DNA of 64,000 nucleotides from assembly GCA_900314595.1 (NCBI GenBank), contig OMVW01000004.1, forward strand, positions 38,300 to 102,299. Direction: 5' to 3'. The notes under the pieces are model-generated. The model saw nothing but the letters and a program-made list of their open reading frames with translations, had not been told where the DNA came from and ran no database searches. The stretch is from an uncultured Dialister sp. Its GTDB lineage: Bacteria > Bacillota > Negativicutes > Veillonellales > Dialisteraceae. The position numbers were made by a program, and so were the translations under genes. Positions 57,263 through 64,000 of the stretch are shown piece after piece; positions within the stretch are counted from its first letter, which is position 1, and every line of letters begins with the position of its first letter.

Positions 57263-58543
57263 TCAGGTTTCTTCCCTGATGATGAGAGTAAAATATATCC
57301 TTCCCTCTTTCCAGCTGACGTTAAGGGGGAGCGAGAGGAGGCCCGAAAGTTCCCTGGCGATGGAGAGACCTATGCCGTAGCCGGACTTTTTGCTGTTATG
57401 GGATTCATCATTCCGGTAGAACCGTTCGAAGAACCGTTTGTAGTCCACGTCCTTTCCATCTTTGTAATCGTTGGAAACGGAAAGTTCTATTTCCTTTTTA
57501 TTGCTCCGAACGGCCTTTACCGTGATGGTTCCTTCATCGTCACAGTACTTGATTCCGTTATCCAGAAGGATATGAAGGATTTCGGAAAGAAATTTTTCAT
57601 CCGTTTTCACTTTGAAATCTTCGCTGCAGGAAAGAGTGAGCTTTTTCTGCTGGTCCTGGGCCAGGACATCAAATTCCTCCACATTCCGTTTCAGCACATC
57701 TTTCAGATTAAAAACTTCCGGCTTCAGCTCTGCTTTCGTGCTTTCTCCTGCTTTGGAGAGGAGGATGAGATGGCTGATGAGGCCGGACATGCGGCGCACT
57801 TGCTTTCTGATTCCTTCGGTGAATTCATTTTTCCCTTCCATCATTTCCATGGCTTCCGCATTGACGGAAATAATGGCCAGCGGCGTCTTCAGCTCATGGC
57901 TGGCATTGGTGATGAACCGTTTCTGGTTTTCCGCATTTCGTACAAAAGGCTCGATGGCTTTTTTAGAAAGAGCCGCCAGAATGATGACGTAAAGGATGAC
58001 ACAGAGCAGACCGAACCACATGGAATAGGACATGAAAGTATGAACATCGGAGAATTCTCTCGTGCAGTCCATAATGACGATCAGGGAACCTCCGTCTTCA
58101 AGAGGCGTTTTCATGTATCCATAGTGGGTCTTGTTTTTCGTGATGAAACCGCTCACATCATCTTCCCGGAGGGCGGTTTTTACGAATTCCACGGCCTGCT
58201 TTTCGGAAAAGGCATAGATATTCTTTACATTGACCGCAGTAATTTCCCTGTTCTCGTTGAGATGAATGGAGAAATACCGGGTCTGGAAGGCGAATTCCGG
58301 CGTATCTTCCGCCCAGGTGAACCCGGGAAGGATATCTTCAATCCAGAGGGAGGGATTCCTGTGGTACCGGGAGGGCATGGTCCCACCGTTTTCGGAAATA
58401 AATGCCATCGTATCCAGGCAGTGGTTCTTCATGGTATAGTAGCCGATACCATTGATGAGACCAAGTGCCCCGATGAGTATAATGCAGACGGCCAGGGTAG
58501 CAAGCGCAATGAACCGGCGGCGAAGTTTGCGGATAGGATTCAT
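57263..58543 (-). CDS. Sensor histidine kinase
   Basis: The 426-residue kinase has two membrane helices (about 12-34 and 172-192) around an extracytoplasmic sensor domain of about 135 residues, then the phosphoacceptor helix FITNASHELKTPLAII with His216, and an ATP-binding domain with DNGIKYCDDEGTI (N box), FERFYRND (F box) and YGIGLSIARELS (G box). Its start overlaps the response-regulator stop by 4 bp, so both form a pair. The sensed signal is unknown; no target operon is adjacent. Confidence 0.95.
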   Translation of the reverse strand: MNPIRKLRRRFIALATLAVCIILIGALGLINGIGYYTMKNHCLDTMAFISENGGTMPSRYHRNPSLWIEDILPGFTWAEDTPEFAFQTRYFSIHLNENREITAVNVKNIYAFSEKQAVEFVKTALREDDVSGFITKNKTHYGYMKTPLEDGGSLIVIMDCTREFSDVHTFMSYSMWFGLLCVILYVIILAALSKKAIEPFVRNAENQKRFITNASHELKTPLAIISVNAEAMEMMEGKNEFTEGIRKQVRRMSGLISHLILLSKAGESTKAELKPEVFNLKDVLKRNVEEFDVLAQDQQKKLTLSCSEDFKVKTDEKFLSEILHILLDNGIKYCDDEGTITVKAVRSNKKEIELSVSNDYKDGKDVDYKRFFERFYRNDESHNSKKSGYGIGLSIARELSGLLSLPLNVSWKEGRIYFTLIIREET

Positions 58544-59220
58544 GCGTCCTCCTTCCTCAGGGTGAGGCGGAAATCTTTCCCCTCCTCTCCTTCAATGGCA
58601 AGGTCCGAATTGATGGCGGAAAGTTTCTCACGAAGGTAGGAAATATAAATCCACACCACACTTTCGTCTACATCTTTTTCGTCTTCCCAGATTTTTTCAA
58701 AAATATAATTCGTGGAAAGAAGTTTTCCTTCGTTCAGCATGAAAAGCTTCAGAAGCTTTGTTTCCTTTCCGGAAAGGCGGATGGCATTGTGGGCGGAAAG
58801 TTCCTGCTCCTCCGTATCGAGAGAAGTGGAACCGACAGTTAAAGTGGAAGGGGTAAAATCTTTCACCCTTCTTGTGAGGGAACGGACCCGGGCGAGCAGT
58901 TCTCCAATGGCAAAAGGCTTTGTGAGATAATCATCAGCCCCCGAATCCAGGCCGGAAATACGGTCGTCGATTTCCGACTTTGCCGTGAGCATGATGACAG
59001 GTGTCACATCGCCGGATGCGCGGATTTCCTTCAAAGCTTCGATTCCGTCCATCACAGGCATCATAATATCAAATATCATACAATCGTAATTCTTCTTTGA
59101 TGCGAAGTCTACGGCAATCTTTCCATTCTCCGCCCAGTCCACCTCATACCCCTGGTGCTTCATAATGGCCACGACTACCTTTGCCATGTCTTTTTCATCT
59201 TCGGCGTATAAAAGCTTCAT
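58540..59220 (-). CDS. OmpR-family response regulator
   Basis: The 226-residue regulator has a receiver domain with acidic pocket AEDE (6-9), phosphoacceptor Asp51 in MIFDIMMPVMDG and Lys101 in YLTKPF, then a winged-helix DNA-binding domain (about 130-222, IRLSGKETKLLKLFMLNEGK and DVDESVVWIYISYLREKL). I chose the ATG at 59220, 6 bp after AAAGGAG, rather than a longer in-frame start. It lies upstream of its partner kinase in one operon. Confidence 0.95.
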   Translation of the reverse strand: MKLLYAEDEKDMAKVVVAIMKHQGYEVDWAENGKIAVDFASKKNYDCMIFDIMMPVMDGIEALKEIRASGDVTPVIMLTAKSEIDDRISGLDSGADDYLTKPFAIGELLARVRSLTRRVKDFTPSTLTVGSTSLDTEEQELSAHNAIRLSGKETKLLKLFMLNEGKLLSTNYIFEKIWEDEKDVDESVVWIYISYLREKLSAINSDLAIEGEEGKDFRLTLRKEDA

Positions 59221-59264
59221 AATTTCTCCTTTATAACTGGTCAATGGATCAAGTCATCTGTCCG

Positions 59265-59526
59265 TATCGTTTTTCGTTATTCGTTGTTCGTTGTTCGTGA
59301 AGGATATGGTTCCGCATTGCGGAACCAATTTTATTGATTAAAGCCTTCGGCCCTCATCCAGGGTGAAAAAAGCTTTTATTAAAAGATTTATAAGATCTCT
59401 CAAATGATTCAGCTTGTTTGAATCGGTATTTTGTTGACAGTTCTGAGATTACTTTTTATAAGATTGGTTCCCGAAGGGAACCATATCCACAACGAATCAC
59501 GAATCACGAACAACGAAGAACGAATA
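59265..59526. repeat. Complete mosaic element: inverted heptamer arrays and two A hairpins
   Basis: Left arm: five TTCGTTG/ATTCGTT units (59265-59299), AAGGATATGG and hairpin GGTTCCGC-ATT-GCGGAACC (59308-59326), AATTTTATTGATTAAAGCC. Right arm, inverted: TTATAAGATTGGTTCCC-GAA-GGGAACC (about 59458-59481), ATATCC, then CACGAAT/AACGAAG units to 59526. The arms match over about 60 bp and enclose 134 bp without a gene. The whole is 262 bp. Confidence 0.88.
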
Positions 59527-59545
59527 CACCTGATGACTCTAACCC

Positions 59546-60163
59546 TTAATGCTCCTGTCTGATTAAGTTCCGTATCGTCTGCATGGATAGGTCGCAGGAG
59601 GCCAGTTCATCGGCGCAGCGCTTGAGTTCCCTTGTAATCATTTCCGGATTTTTGATATCCTTTTTGTACTTCATCTGGTGTTCCAGGCTGGCCCAGGAGT
59701 CCTGGGCAATGGTTCTGAGCTGGACTTCCACATAAAATTTTCCCGGATTATTTCCTTCCTCATCTTCAAATGGGGCGGTAAGGCGGAGAATGAGATGGTA
59801 GCTCCTGTATCCGCTGGGCTTGGAATTCCGGATATAATCCTTGCGGTTTACAATTTCCACATCCGGAAGGGAGGAAATGAATTCGATATTGTCATATACA
59901 TCATTGAGGAAGCAGCAGACAATGCGTATGCCTATGGCATCATGTATATCCACCAGTGCGGATCTGGCTGTCTCGGGAAGCCCTTTCCGACGGCATTTCT
60001 CCCGCATGCTTTCCTCTGACTTCACCCGGTAAATGAGGTGCTCATAAGCAGCCTCACCGGTTTTTTCCTTATAATCATCGCTGAACGCTTTGATTTTTGA
60101 AACAAGCCCGTCAAGTATCTTCGGAAGTGTGTCTTTATGGGCTCCATAGATGGATTCTGGCAT
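59546..60163 (-). CDS. Small alarmone synthetase (RelA/SpoT-domain GTP pyrophosphokinase)
   Basis: The 205-residue protein is a single (p)ppGpp synthetase domain, without the hydrolase and regulatory domains of long Rel. Characteristic segments are HDAIGIRIVCCF near 73-84, KDYIRNSKPSGYRSYHLIL near 108-126, and FYVEVQLRTIAQDSWASLEHQMKYK-like region near 143-167 with the catalytic Glu. Such enzymes make ppGpp/pGpp from GTP/GDP and ATP in response to envelope or other stress. It is monocistronic; a TGT-TATAAT extended -10 (minus strand, 60229-60221) lies about 60 bp upstream. Confidence 0.93.
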   Translation of the reverse strand: MPESIYGAHKDTLPKILDGLVSKIKAFSDDYKEKTGEAAYEHLIYRVKSEESMREKCRRKGLPETARSALVDIHDAIGIRIVCCFLNDVYDNIEFISSLPDVEIVNRKDYIRNSKPSGYRSYHLILRLTAPFEDEEGNNPGKFYVEVQLRTIAQDSWASLEHQMKYKKDIKNPEMITRELKRCADELASCDLSMQTIRNLIRQEH

Positions 60164-60220
60164 TTTTTATTTCCTTTACAGGCGACTCAATTTAAATTTT
60201 ACATATATAAGGTATTCTTT

Positions 60221-60229
60221 ATTATAACA
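60221..60229 (-). promoter_or_regulatory. Extended -10 promoter of the alarmone synthetase gene
   Basis: On the minus strand TGT-TATAAT; no good -35 match. Confidence 0.6.
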
Positions 60230-60261
60230 TGAGGATAGAAAGGAAACTGAATTTGATGTTA

Positions 60262-60345
60262 CTTTTGAATCGGGGATGTCGGGTAACTCGGGGTGTCGGG
60301 GATTCGGGAAGGCGGCGCCTTAAAATTATAAGGGCGCAGAGTTTT
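60262..60345. repeat. TCGGG-type array with hairpin B
   Basis: After ACTTTTGAAT, about five units of 8-9 bp containing TCGGG (60268-60310) run into GAAGGCGGCGCC, TTAAAATTATAA and GGGCGC. The left flank ACTTTTGAATCGGG is shared with 63537 and 63760. Confidence 0.8.
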
Positions 60346-60493
60346 GATTTTGAGGAACCTGAATGAACATGAATTTTTATTAAAATCGTTGGACCACTGA
60401 ACCTTGAAGTATTGAGGAAAGAGTTTTTTGTATTTCAAAACAGATATGATTCCAGAAAACCTTATTTCCTTTATTTTAAGTATGCCAAAGGCT

Positions 60494-60595
60494 GTGCGCA
60501 GAGCGCACTATAAAAATTGGTTCGCGCAGCGAACCATATCCTTCCCGACTGCCCCGACCGCCCCGATACCCCCCGATTGCCCCGAGACAAAAACT
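60494..60595. repeat. Reverse A element with C-rich 8-mer array
   Basis: GTGCGCAGAGCGCAC (60494-60508), TATAAAAATT and hairpin A GGTTCGC-GCA-GCGAACC (60519-60535), ATATCCTTC, then about five CCCCGACT-like units to 60595. The arrangement parallels 62759-62825. Bases 60346-60493 between the two halves show no gene. Confidence 0.8.
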
Positions 60596-60627
60596 GTCCC
60601 GGTTGAAAGTTTCCCTTACATAATTAT

Positions 60628-60705
60628 TGTATTGGCAGATAAACCATGCTATAATAAACCGTATTGACAATTTCTATAAACATCTTTGCCTTTATATGGT
60701 ATAAT
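60628..60705 (+). promoter_or_regulatory. Two tandem promoters of typA
   Basis: P1: TTGTAT (60628-60633) and TGC-TATAAT (60647-60655). P2: TGG-TATAAT (60697-60705), extended -10 with weak -35. Both point to typA, 54 bp after the second. Confidence 0.72.
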
Positions 60706-60758
60706 AACCAAGATGCATTGAATTTTTTGCTGTATACCCGAGGGAGAAAAAGAAAGAA

Positions 60759-62579
60759 ATGAAAAGAGAAGATATCCGCAATATTGCCATTATCGCTCAC
60801 GTCGACCATGGCAAGACGACTCTTGTGGACGCTATGTTGAAACAGAGCCATGTATTCAGAGAAAACCAGAAAGTGGAAGAACGTGTCATGGACTCCAACC
60901 CGCTGGAAAGAGAGCGAGGCATTACCATTCTGGCCAAGAATACCTCTGTCATGCACAATGGTGTAAAAATCAACATCGTTGATACCCCAGGGCATGCGGA
61001 TTTCGGCGGTGAAGTAGAACGTATCCTCAATATGGTAGACGGCGTTCTGCTGCTGGTCGATGCTCATGAAGGCCCGATGCCCCAGACCAAGTACGTACTC
61101 CGCAAGGCTCTGGAACATAAGCTGAAACCAATCGTTGTCATCAATAAGATCGACCGTCCTGACCAGCGTATTTCTGACGTGGAAGGCGAAATCCTGGACC
61201 TCTTCATCGAACTGGAAGCAGATGATGACCAGCTCGATTTCCCGCTGATTTATGCTTCTGCCAGAAACGGTATTGCCAAACTTCATATGGAAGATGAAGG
61301 CAAAGATCTGGGACCCCTCTTTGATACTATCCTGAAATACTGCCCCTGCCCGGATGTGGATCCGGAAGGTGGACTGCAGATCATGGCTACCACACTGGAA
61401 GCCGATGATTACCTGGGCAAGGTCGCTATCGGCCGTGTCACCAGAGGTACCGCAAAACAGGGCATGACCGTTGCCATTACGGATGGAGAAAAAACCCGCA
61501 CCGACCATATCGGTTCCCTCTTCTCCTGGCAGGGAATGAAACGGACTCCGGCTGCTGAAGTCAAAGCAGGCGATATCTGCGCAATGGCAGGTTTCAAAGA
61601 TATCAATATCGGTGAAACCGTAACTGATGCAGTGAATCCGGAAGCTCTCCCCACCATTCATATCGACGAACCGACCCTGTCCATGGTATTCCATGTCAAC
61701 AAGAGCCCCTTTGCCGGCAGAGAAGGCGATTTCGTCACTTCCCGTCACATTCGTGCCCGTCTCTATAAAGAAATTGAAACAAACGTGGCTCTCCGCGTAG
61801 AAGATACTGATACTTCCGATGCATTCAAGGTTTCCGGCCGCGGCGAACTTCATCTCTCCGTACTTATCGAAACCATGCGCCGTGAAGGCTTTGAACTGGA
61901 AGTTTCCAAACCCCAGGTTATTTACAAAACCATCGATGGCAAAAAATGTGAACCGCTCGAAAGACTGACCATTGAAGTTCCGCAGGAATTCATGGGTGCT
62001 GTTATGGAAGGTCTTGGACCGAGAAGAGCAGAAATGATTTCCATGGATGAACTGGCCGGCTACATGAAGATGGAATTCTCCATTCCTGCCCGCGGACTCA
62101 TCGGTTTCAGAAATGAACTGCTCACTACCACCCGCGGAACCGGTATTATGTACCATGTATTCCAGGGCTATGCTCCTTACAAGGGAGATATTCCGGAAAG
62201 AACAAGAGGCTCCCTCGTTGCTTTCGAAGCAGGCACCACCACTGCATACGGCCTGAACTCCGTACTCGACCGCGGTGATCTTTTCCTCGAACCGGGCGTT
62301 GAAGTATACGAAGGTATGATTGTCGGTGAAAATGCCCGCGACCAGGATATGGACGTCAACCCCTGCAAGAAGAAACACCTCACCAATACCCGTGCAGCCG
62401 GCTCCGATGATGCAATCAAGCTGCCGCCTTGCCGCAAATTCACCCTTGAATCCGCACTCGAATGGATCAACGATGATGAACTGGTCGAAGTTACCCCGAA
62501 GAGCCTCCGCATGAGAAAGATGGTCCTCTCCCGCCAGGCACGTTATAAGAATGCCAATGTAAAGAAGAGCCAGCAGTAA
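60759..62579 (+). CDS. typA: Ribosome-binding GTPase TypA/BipA
   Basis: TypA is a translational GTPase related to EF-G that aids ribosome assembly and stress or cold growth. The 606-residue protein has the G motifs AHVDHGKTTL (13-22), ERERGITILAKNTS (switch I), DTPGHADFGGEVER (near 75-88) and NKIDRPD (near 129-135), then the EF-G-like domains and the TypA-specific C-terminal part (NPCKKKHLTNTRAAGSDD and a basic end). A GAGGGAG ribosome site is about 15 bp upstream with AAAGAAAGAA between. It has two promoters and a terminator, a single-gene unit. Confidence 0.97.
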   Translation: MKREDIRNIAIIAHVDHGKTTLVDAMLKQSHVFRENQKVEERVMDSNPLERERGITILAKNTSVMHNGVKINIVDTPGHADFGGEVERILNMVDGVLLLVDAHEGPMPQTKYVLRKALEHKLKPIVVINKIDRPDQRISDVEGEILDLFIELEADDDQLDFPLIYASARNGIAKLHMEDEGKDLGPLFDTILKYCPCPDVDPEGGLQIMATTLEADDYLGKVAIGRVTRGTAKQGMTVAITDGEKTRTDHIGSLFSWQGMKRTPAAEVKAGDICAMAGFKDINIGETVTDAVNPEALPTIHIDEPTLSMVFHVNKSPFAGREGDFVTSRHIRARLYKEIETNVALRVEDTDTSDAFKVSGRGELHLSVLIETMRREGFELEVSKPQVIYKTIDGKKCEPLERLTIEVPQEFMGAVMEGLGPRRAEMISMDELAGYMKMEFSIPARGLIGFRNELLTTTRGTGIMYHVFQGYAPYKGDIPERTRGSLVAFEAGTTTAYGLNSVLDRGDLFLEPGVEVYEGMIVGENARDQDMDVNPCKKKHLTNTRAAGSDDAIKLPPCRKFTLESALEWINDDELVEVTPKSLRMRKMVLSRQARYKNANVKKSQQ

Positions 62580-62602
62580 TACTTTTGATTGACCGCTTAA
62601 GC

Positions 62603-62632
62603 AAAAAGTCCCGGCTTTGGCCGGGACTTTAA
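62603..62632 (+). terminator. Terminator of typA
   Basis: AAAGTCCCGG / CCGGGACTTT hairpin with loop CTTTGG, 24 bp after the stop. Confidence 0.92.
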
Positions 62633-62639
62633 TTGTGTC

Positions 62640-62825
62640 TGAAATGGAGTGGTAAGTGATAGGTGGAGGTGCCCGCATAAAAATATGAAAGCGGGCCATT
62701 TTATATGGAATACCGGACAAGAATGAGTTTGTATTCATGCCCATTGCGTGCTAAACCTGTGCGCGAAGCACACCATAAAAATGGATTTTCCGCAGGGTCC
62801 ATATCCTTCACGGACCACGATATAT
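62640..62825. repeat. Mosaic element: forward B and reverse A
   Basis: AGTGGTA/AGTGATA heptamers (62648-62667) run into GGTGCCCGC...GCGGGCC and ATTTTATATGG. About 50 bp later GTGCGCGAAGCACAC (62759-62773), ATAAAAATGG, TTTTCCGCAGGGTCC and ATATCCTTCACGGACCACGA form the reverse A half. Confidence 0.8.
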
Positions 62826-62936
62826 GCCAAATATCTCGAATCGCTATTTATAGAAAATTTATAATTCTTCTATCCGTTTTCCCTAAATTGGGTATATAAT
62901 AGTTACAAGAGAGAATTATAGAAAGGAGGAGTCCTT

Positions 62937-63440
62937 ATGAAGAAGATTTTAATCCTGGCAGCCGTCCTGGTTCTCACAGGCGCAGGGAGCGCTTTTGCCA
63001 TTGGCGGGATTATGGATGTGGAAGCCGGGTATAATTACAATACGGCAGCTGACGGCATTCATGGCGGTCACCTGGAAATCAGGCCGGTTCCGAAGCTGGC
63101 TATTGGCGCGGAATATCGTCACTGGAATCACCGGGGCGATGAAACGGATGTGTATGCCAAATATAAAATCGGCCGCATTTATCTGGGCGCCGGCTCGAGA
63201 AATTACTATGATAGAGATGCAAAGATGTTCGGCATGGTAGAAGGCCGTGCGAACGTAGTGGGACCCCTCGATGCCTATGCAGGCCTCCTCGTTTCCAGCG
63301 AGGAACGGCAGTACAAGGCAGGTCTCCAGCTGGATCTGGTACCTACGTCCCTGGATCTGGACGTGAACTATACGTACTATGATCGGGATGATATCGATAA
63401 CGAAGGCGGTATCGGCTTTGGTCTCAATTATCACTTTTAA
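62937..63440 (+). CDS. Small outer-membrane beta-barrel protein
   Basis: The 167-residue protein has a Sec signal peptide (MKKILILAAVLVLTGAGSAF, cut after AFA near 21). The mature part alternates polar and hydrophobic residues in about eight strands (for example AIGAEYRHW, DVYAKYKIGRIYLGAG, SLDLDVNYTYYDR) and ends GFGLNYHF, the C-terminal Phe recognised by the BAM complex. This fits a small OmpX/OmpW-like barrel and supports a diderm envelope. AAAGGAGGAG lies before the ATG; a TATAAT at 62895-62900 is a plausible -10. The ligand is unknown. Confidence 0.85.
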   Translation: MKKILILAAVLVLTGAGSAFAIGGIMDVEAGYNYNTAADGIHGGHLEIRPVPKLAIGAEYRHWNHRGDETDVYAKYKIGRIYLGAGSRNYYDRDAKMFGMVEGRANVVGPLDAYAGLLVSSEERQYKAGLQLDLVPTSLDLDVNYTYYDRDDIDNEGGIGFGLNYHF

Positions 63441-63444
63441 AAGA

Positions 63445-63474
63445 AAAAGCAGTCCATTGAGGGCTGCTTTTTTA
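63445..63474 (+). terminator. Terminator of the barrel gene
   Basis: AAAGCAGTCC / GGGCTGCTTTTTT hairpin, 6 bp after the stop. Confidence 0.9.
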
Positions 63475-63519
63475 TTGCTGTTTTTTAGAAACAGGGAAAT
63501 AAAATTTGTTTATATAAGG

Positions 63520-63672
63520 ATATTAAAGGAAGAAACACTTTTGAATCGGGAGTGTCGGGAATCTCGGGATTGTCGGGGTTGTCGGGCAGGTGTGCCGCTG
63601 ACGCGGCACGAATTATATATGGGACTGTGCACAGGCGGAGAAATTAACCATTAACTCCAATGTACAGTTTTT
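63520..63672. repeat. TCGGG-type 9-mer array, hairpin B and reverse type C end
   Basis: From ACTTTTGAATCGGG, five 9-bp units with TCGGG (63546-63588) run into GTGCCGC-TGAC-GCGGCAC (63592-63609), TATATGGGAC and TGTGCACAGGCGG. Then ATTAACCATTAAC and CCAATGTACAGT (to 63672) are the reverse complement of the type C sequence at 5380-5403. Confidence 0.85.
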
Positions 63673-63737
63673 CTCATTCAAGTCATTCTCTTCACTCGAA
63701 AGTCATTTCGCTTTTTAGAAATTTAAAATTCTTGTCT

Positions 63738-63860
63738 GAAAGGAAACTGAAGGAAGAAATACTTTTGAATCGGGAATGTCGGGAATCTCGGGAGTATCGG
63801 GGCTGTCGGGCGGGTGTGCCGCTCGCGCGGCACGAGTATTTATGGGGAATTCTCACATTA
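63738..63860. repeat. Second TCGGG-type array with hairpin B
   Basis: The left flank AAGGAAGAAATACTTTTGAA, five 9-bp units with TCGGG (63768-63812), then GTGCCGC-TCGC-GCGGCAC (63816-63833) and TATTTATGGGGA. It closely repeats 63520-63610 in direct orientation, about 220 bp apart. Confidence 0.85.
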
Positions 63861-63872
63861 TCTCCGGGCAGC

Positions 63873-63984
63873 TGTAGAACAACCCCTCAGTTGCCTGCGG
63901 CGACAGCTCCCCAATTACACATATCGGCGCCGTTGCCACCGTAAATAAAACCGGTGGGAGTTCAATTTTTCTGTATAATTGGGT
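63873..63984. repeat. GGGGAGCTGTCGCC-type dispersed repeat with inverted ends
   Basis: The reverse complement reads GGGGAGCTGTCGCCGCAGGC then AACTGAGGGGTTGTTCTACA, a sequence type widely scattered in genomes of gut Firmicutes. CCCCAATTACACA at 63934 and TGTATAATTGGG at 63972 form an inverted pair around it. No gene is seen to the window edge. Confidence 0.6.
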
Positions 63985-64000
63985 TAGCGGCAGAAATCGA

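Overview
The window comes from a diderm member of the Firmicutes, most likely class Negativicutes, with a Dialister-like member of the Veillonellaceae as best guess. Gene order and content are Firmicutes-like: a ylxM-ffh-rpsP-khpA-ylqD-rimM-trmD cluster, a DUF2953/GerW (YtfI/YtfJ) pair, large single-chain pyruvate carboxylase and large single-chain PurL. Outer-membrane functions are also present: an OmpH/Skp-like chaperone and a small beta-barrel ending in Phe. The genus is inference; no rRNA gene is present to settle it.

Layout. 1-4.7 kb: the end of argG, argH, then sucCD. 5-9.6 kb: a small membrane protein, a block of tandem repeats, a PAP2 phosphatase, a WYL regulator, the YtfI/YtfJ pair and OmpH. 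9.6-13.3 kb: an HD hydrolase, a MutT-like Nudix enzyme and MutY in one overlapping operon, then a membrane metallophosphoesterase. 13.6-18.7 kb: a small exported protein, gyrA, and an exported relative of argininosuccinate lyase. 19.4-23.8 kb: an AraC regulator overlapping a half-length MFS gene, then an M20 amidohydrolase with two membrane proteins. 23.9-29.5 kb: SRP, ribosome and tRNA-modification operon, yebC and tRNA-Leu(UAG). 29.7-37.8 kb: Fe-type alcohol dehydrogenase, rubredoxin, MscL, a 2-hydroxyacid dehydrogenase and pyruvate carboxylase. 38-48.7 kb: rpoB-rpoC without their usual ribosomal-protein neighbours, then a pair of exported proteins and two small ORFs. 49-56.6 kb: purL, a YihY-type membrane protein, and panC-panD with a BASS-family transporter. 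57-63.4 kb: a two-component system, a small alarmone synthetase, typA and an outer-membrane barrel.

How the genes work together. Pyruvate carboxylase, succinyl-CoA ligase, the 2-hydroxyacid dehydrogenase and the alcohol dehydrogenase fit an anaerobic fermenter built around oxaloacetate and succinyl-CoA. ArgG/ArgH finish arginine synthesis. PanC/PanD together with a PanS-like BASS transporter suggest coenzyme A precursor synthesis from imported pantoate or ketopantoate. MutT-like plus MutY form an oxidised-guanine defence unit.

The most striking feature is not a gene. Many intergenic gaps carry degenerate tandem arrays of 7-bp units (8-9 bp in a few) that run into one of three recurring hairpin types, here called A, B and C. 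Halves often face each other as inverted pairs, giving mosaic elements of roughly 70-300 bp, frequently around transcription terminators. They resemble REP/BIME elements and cyanobacterial heptameric STRR repeats in design, but I do not recognise this family. One gap also holds a 68-bp repeat (3 copies) and a 62-bp repeat (about 6 copies) in tandem.
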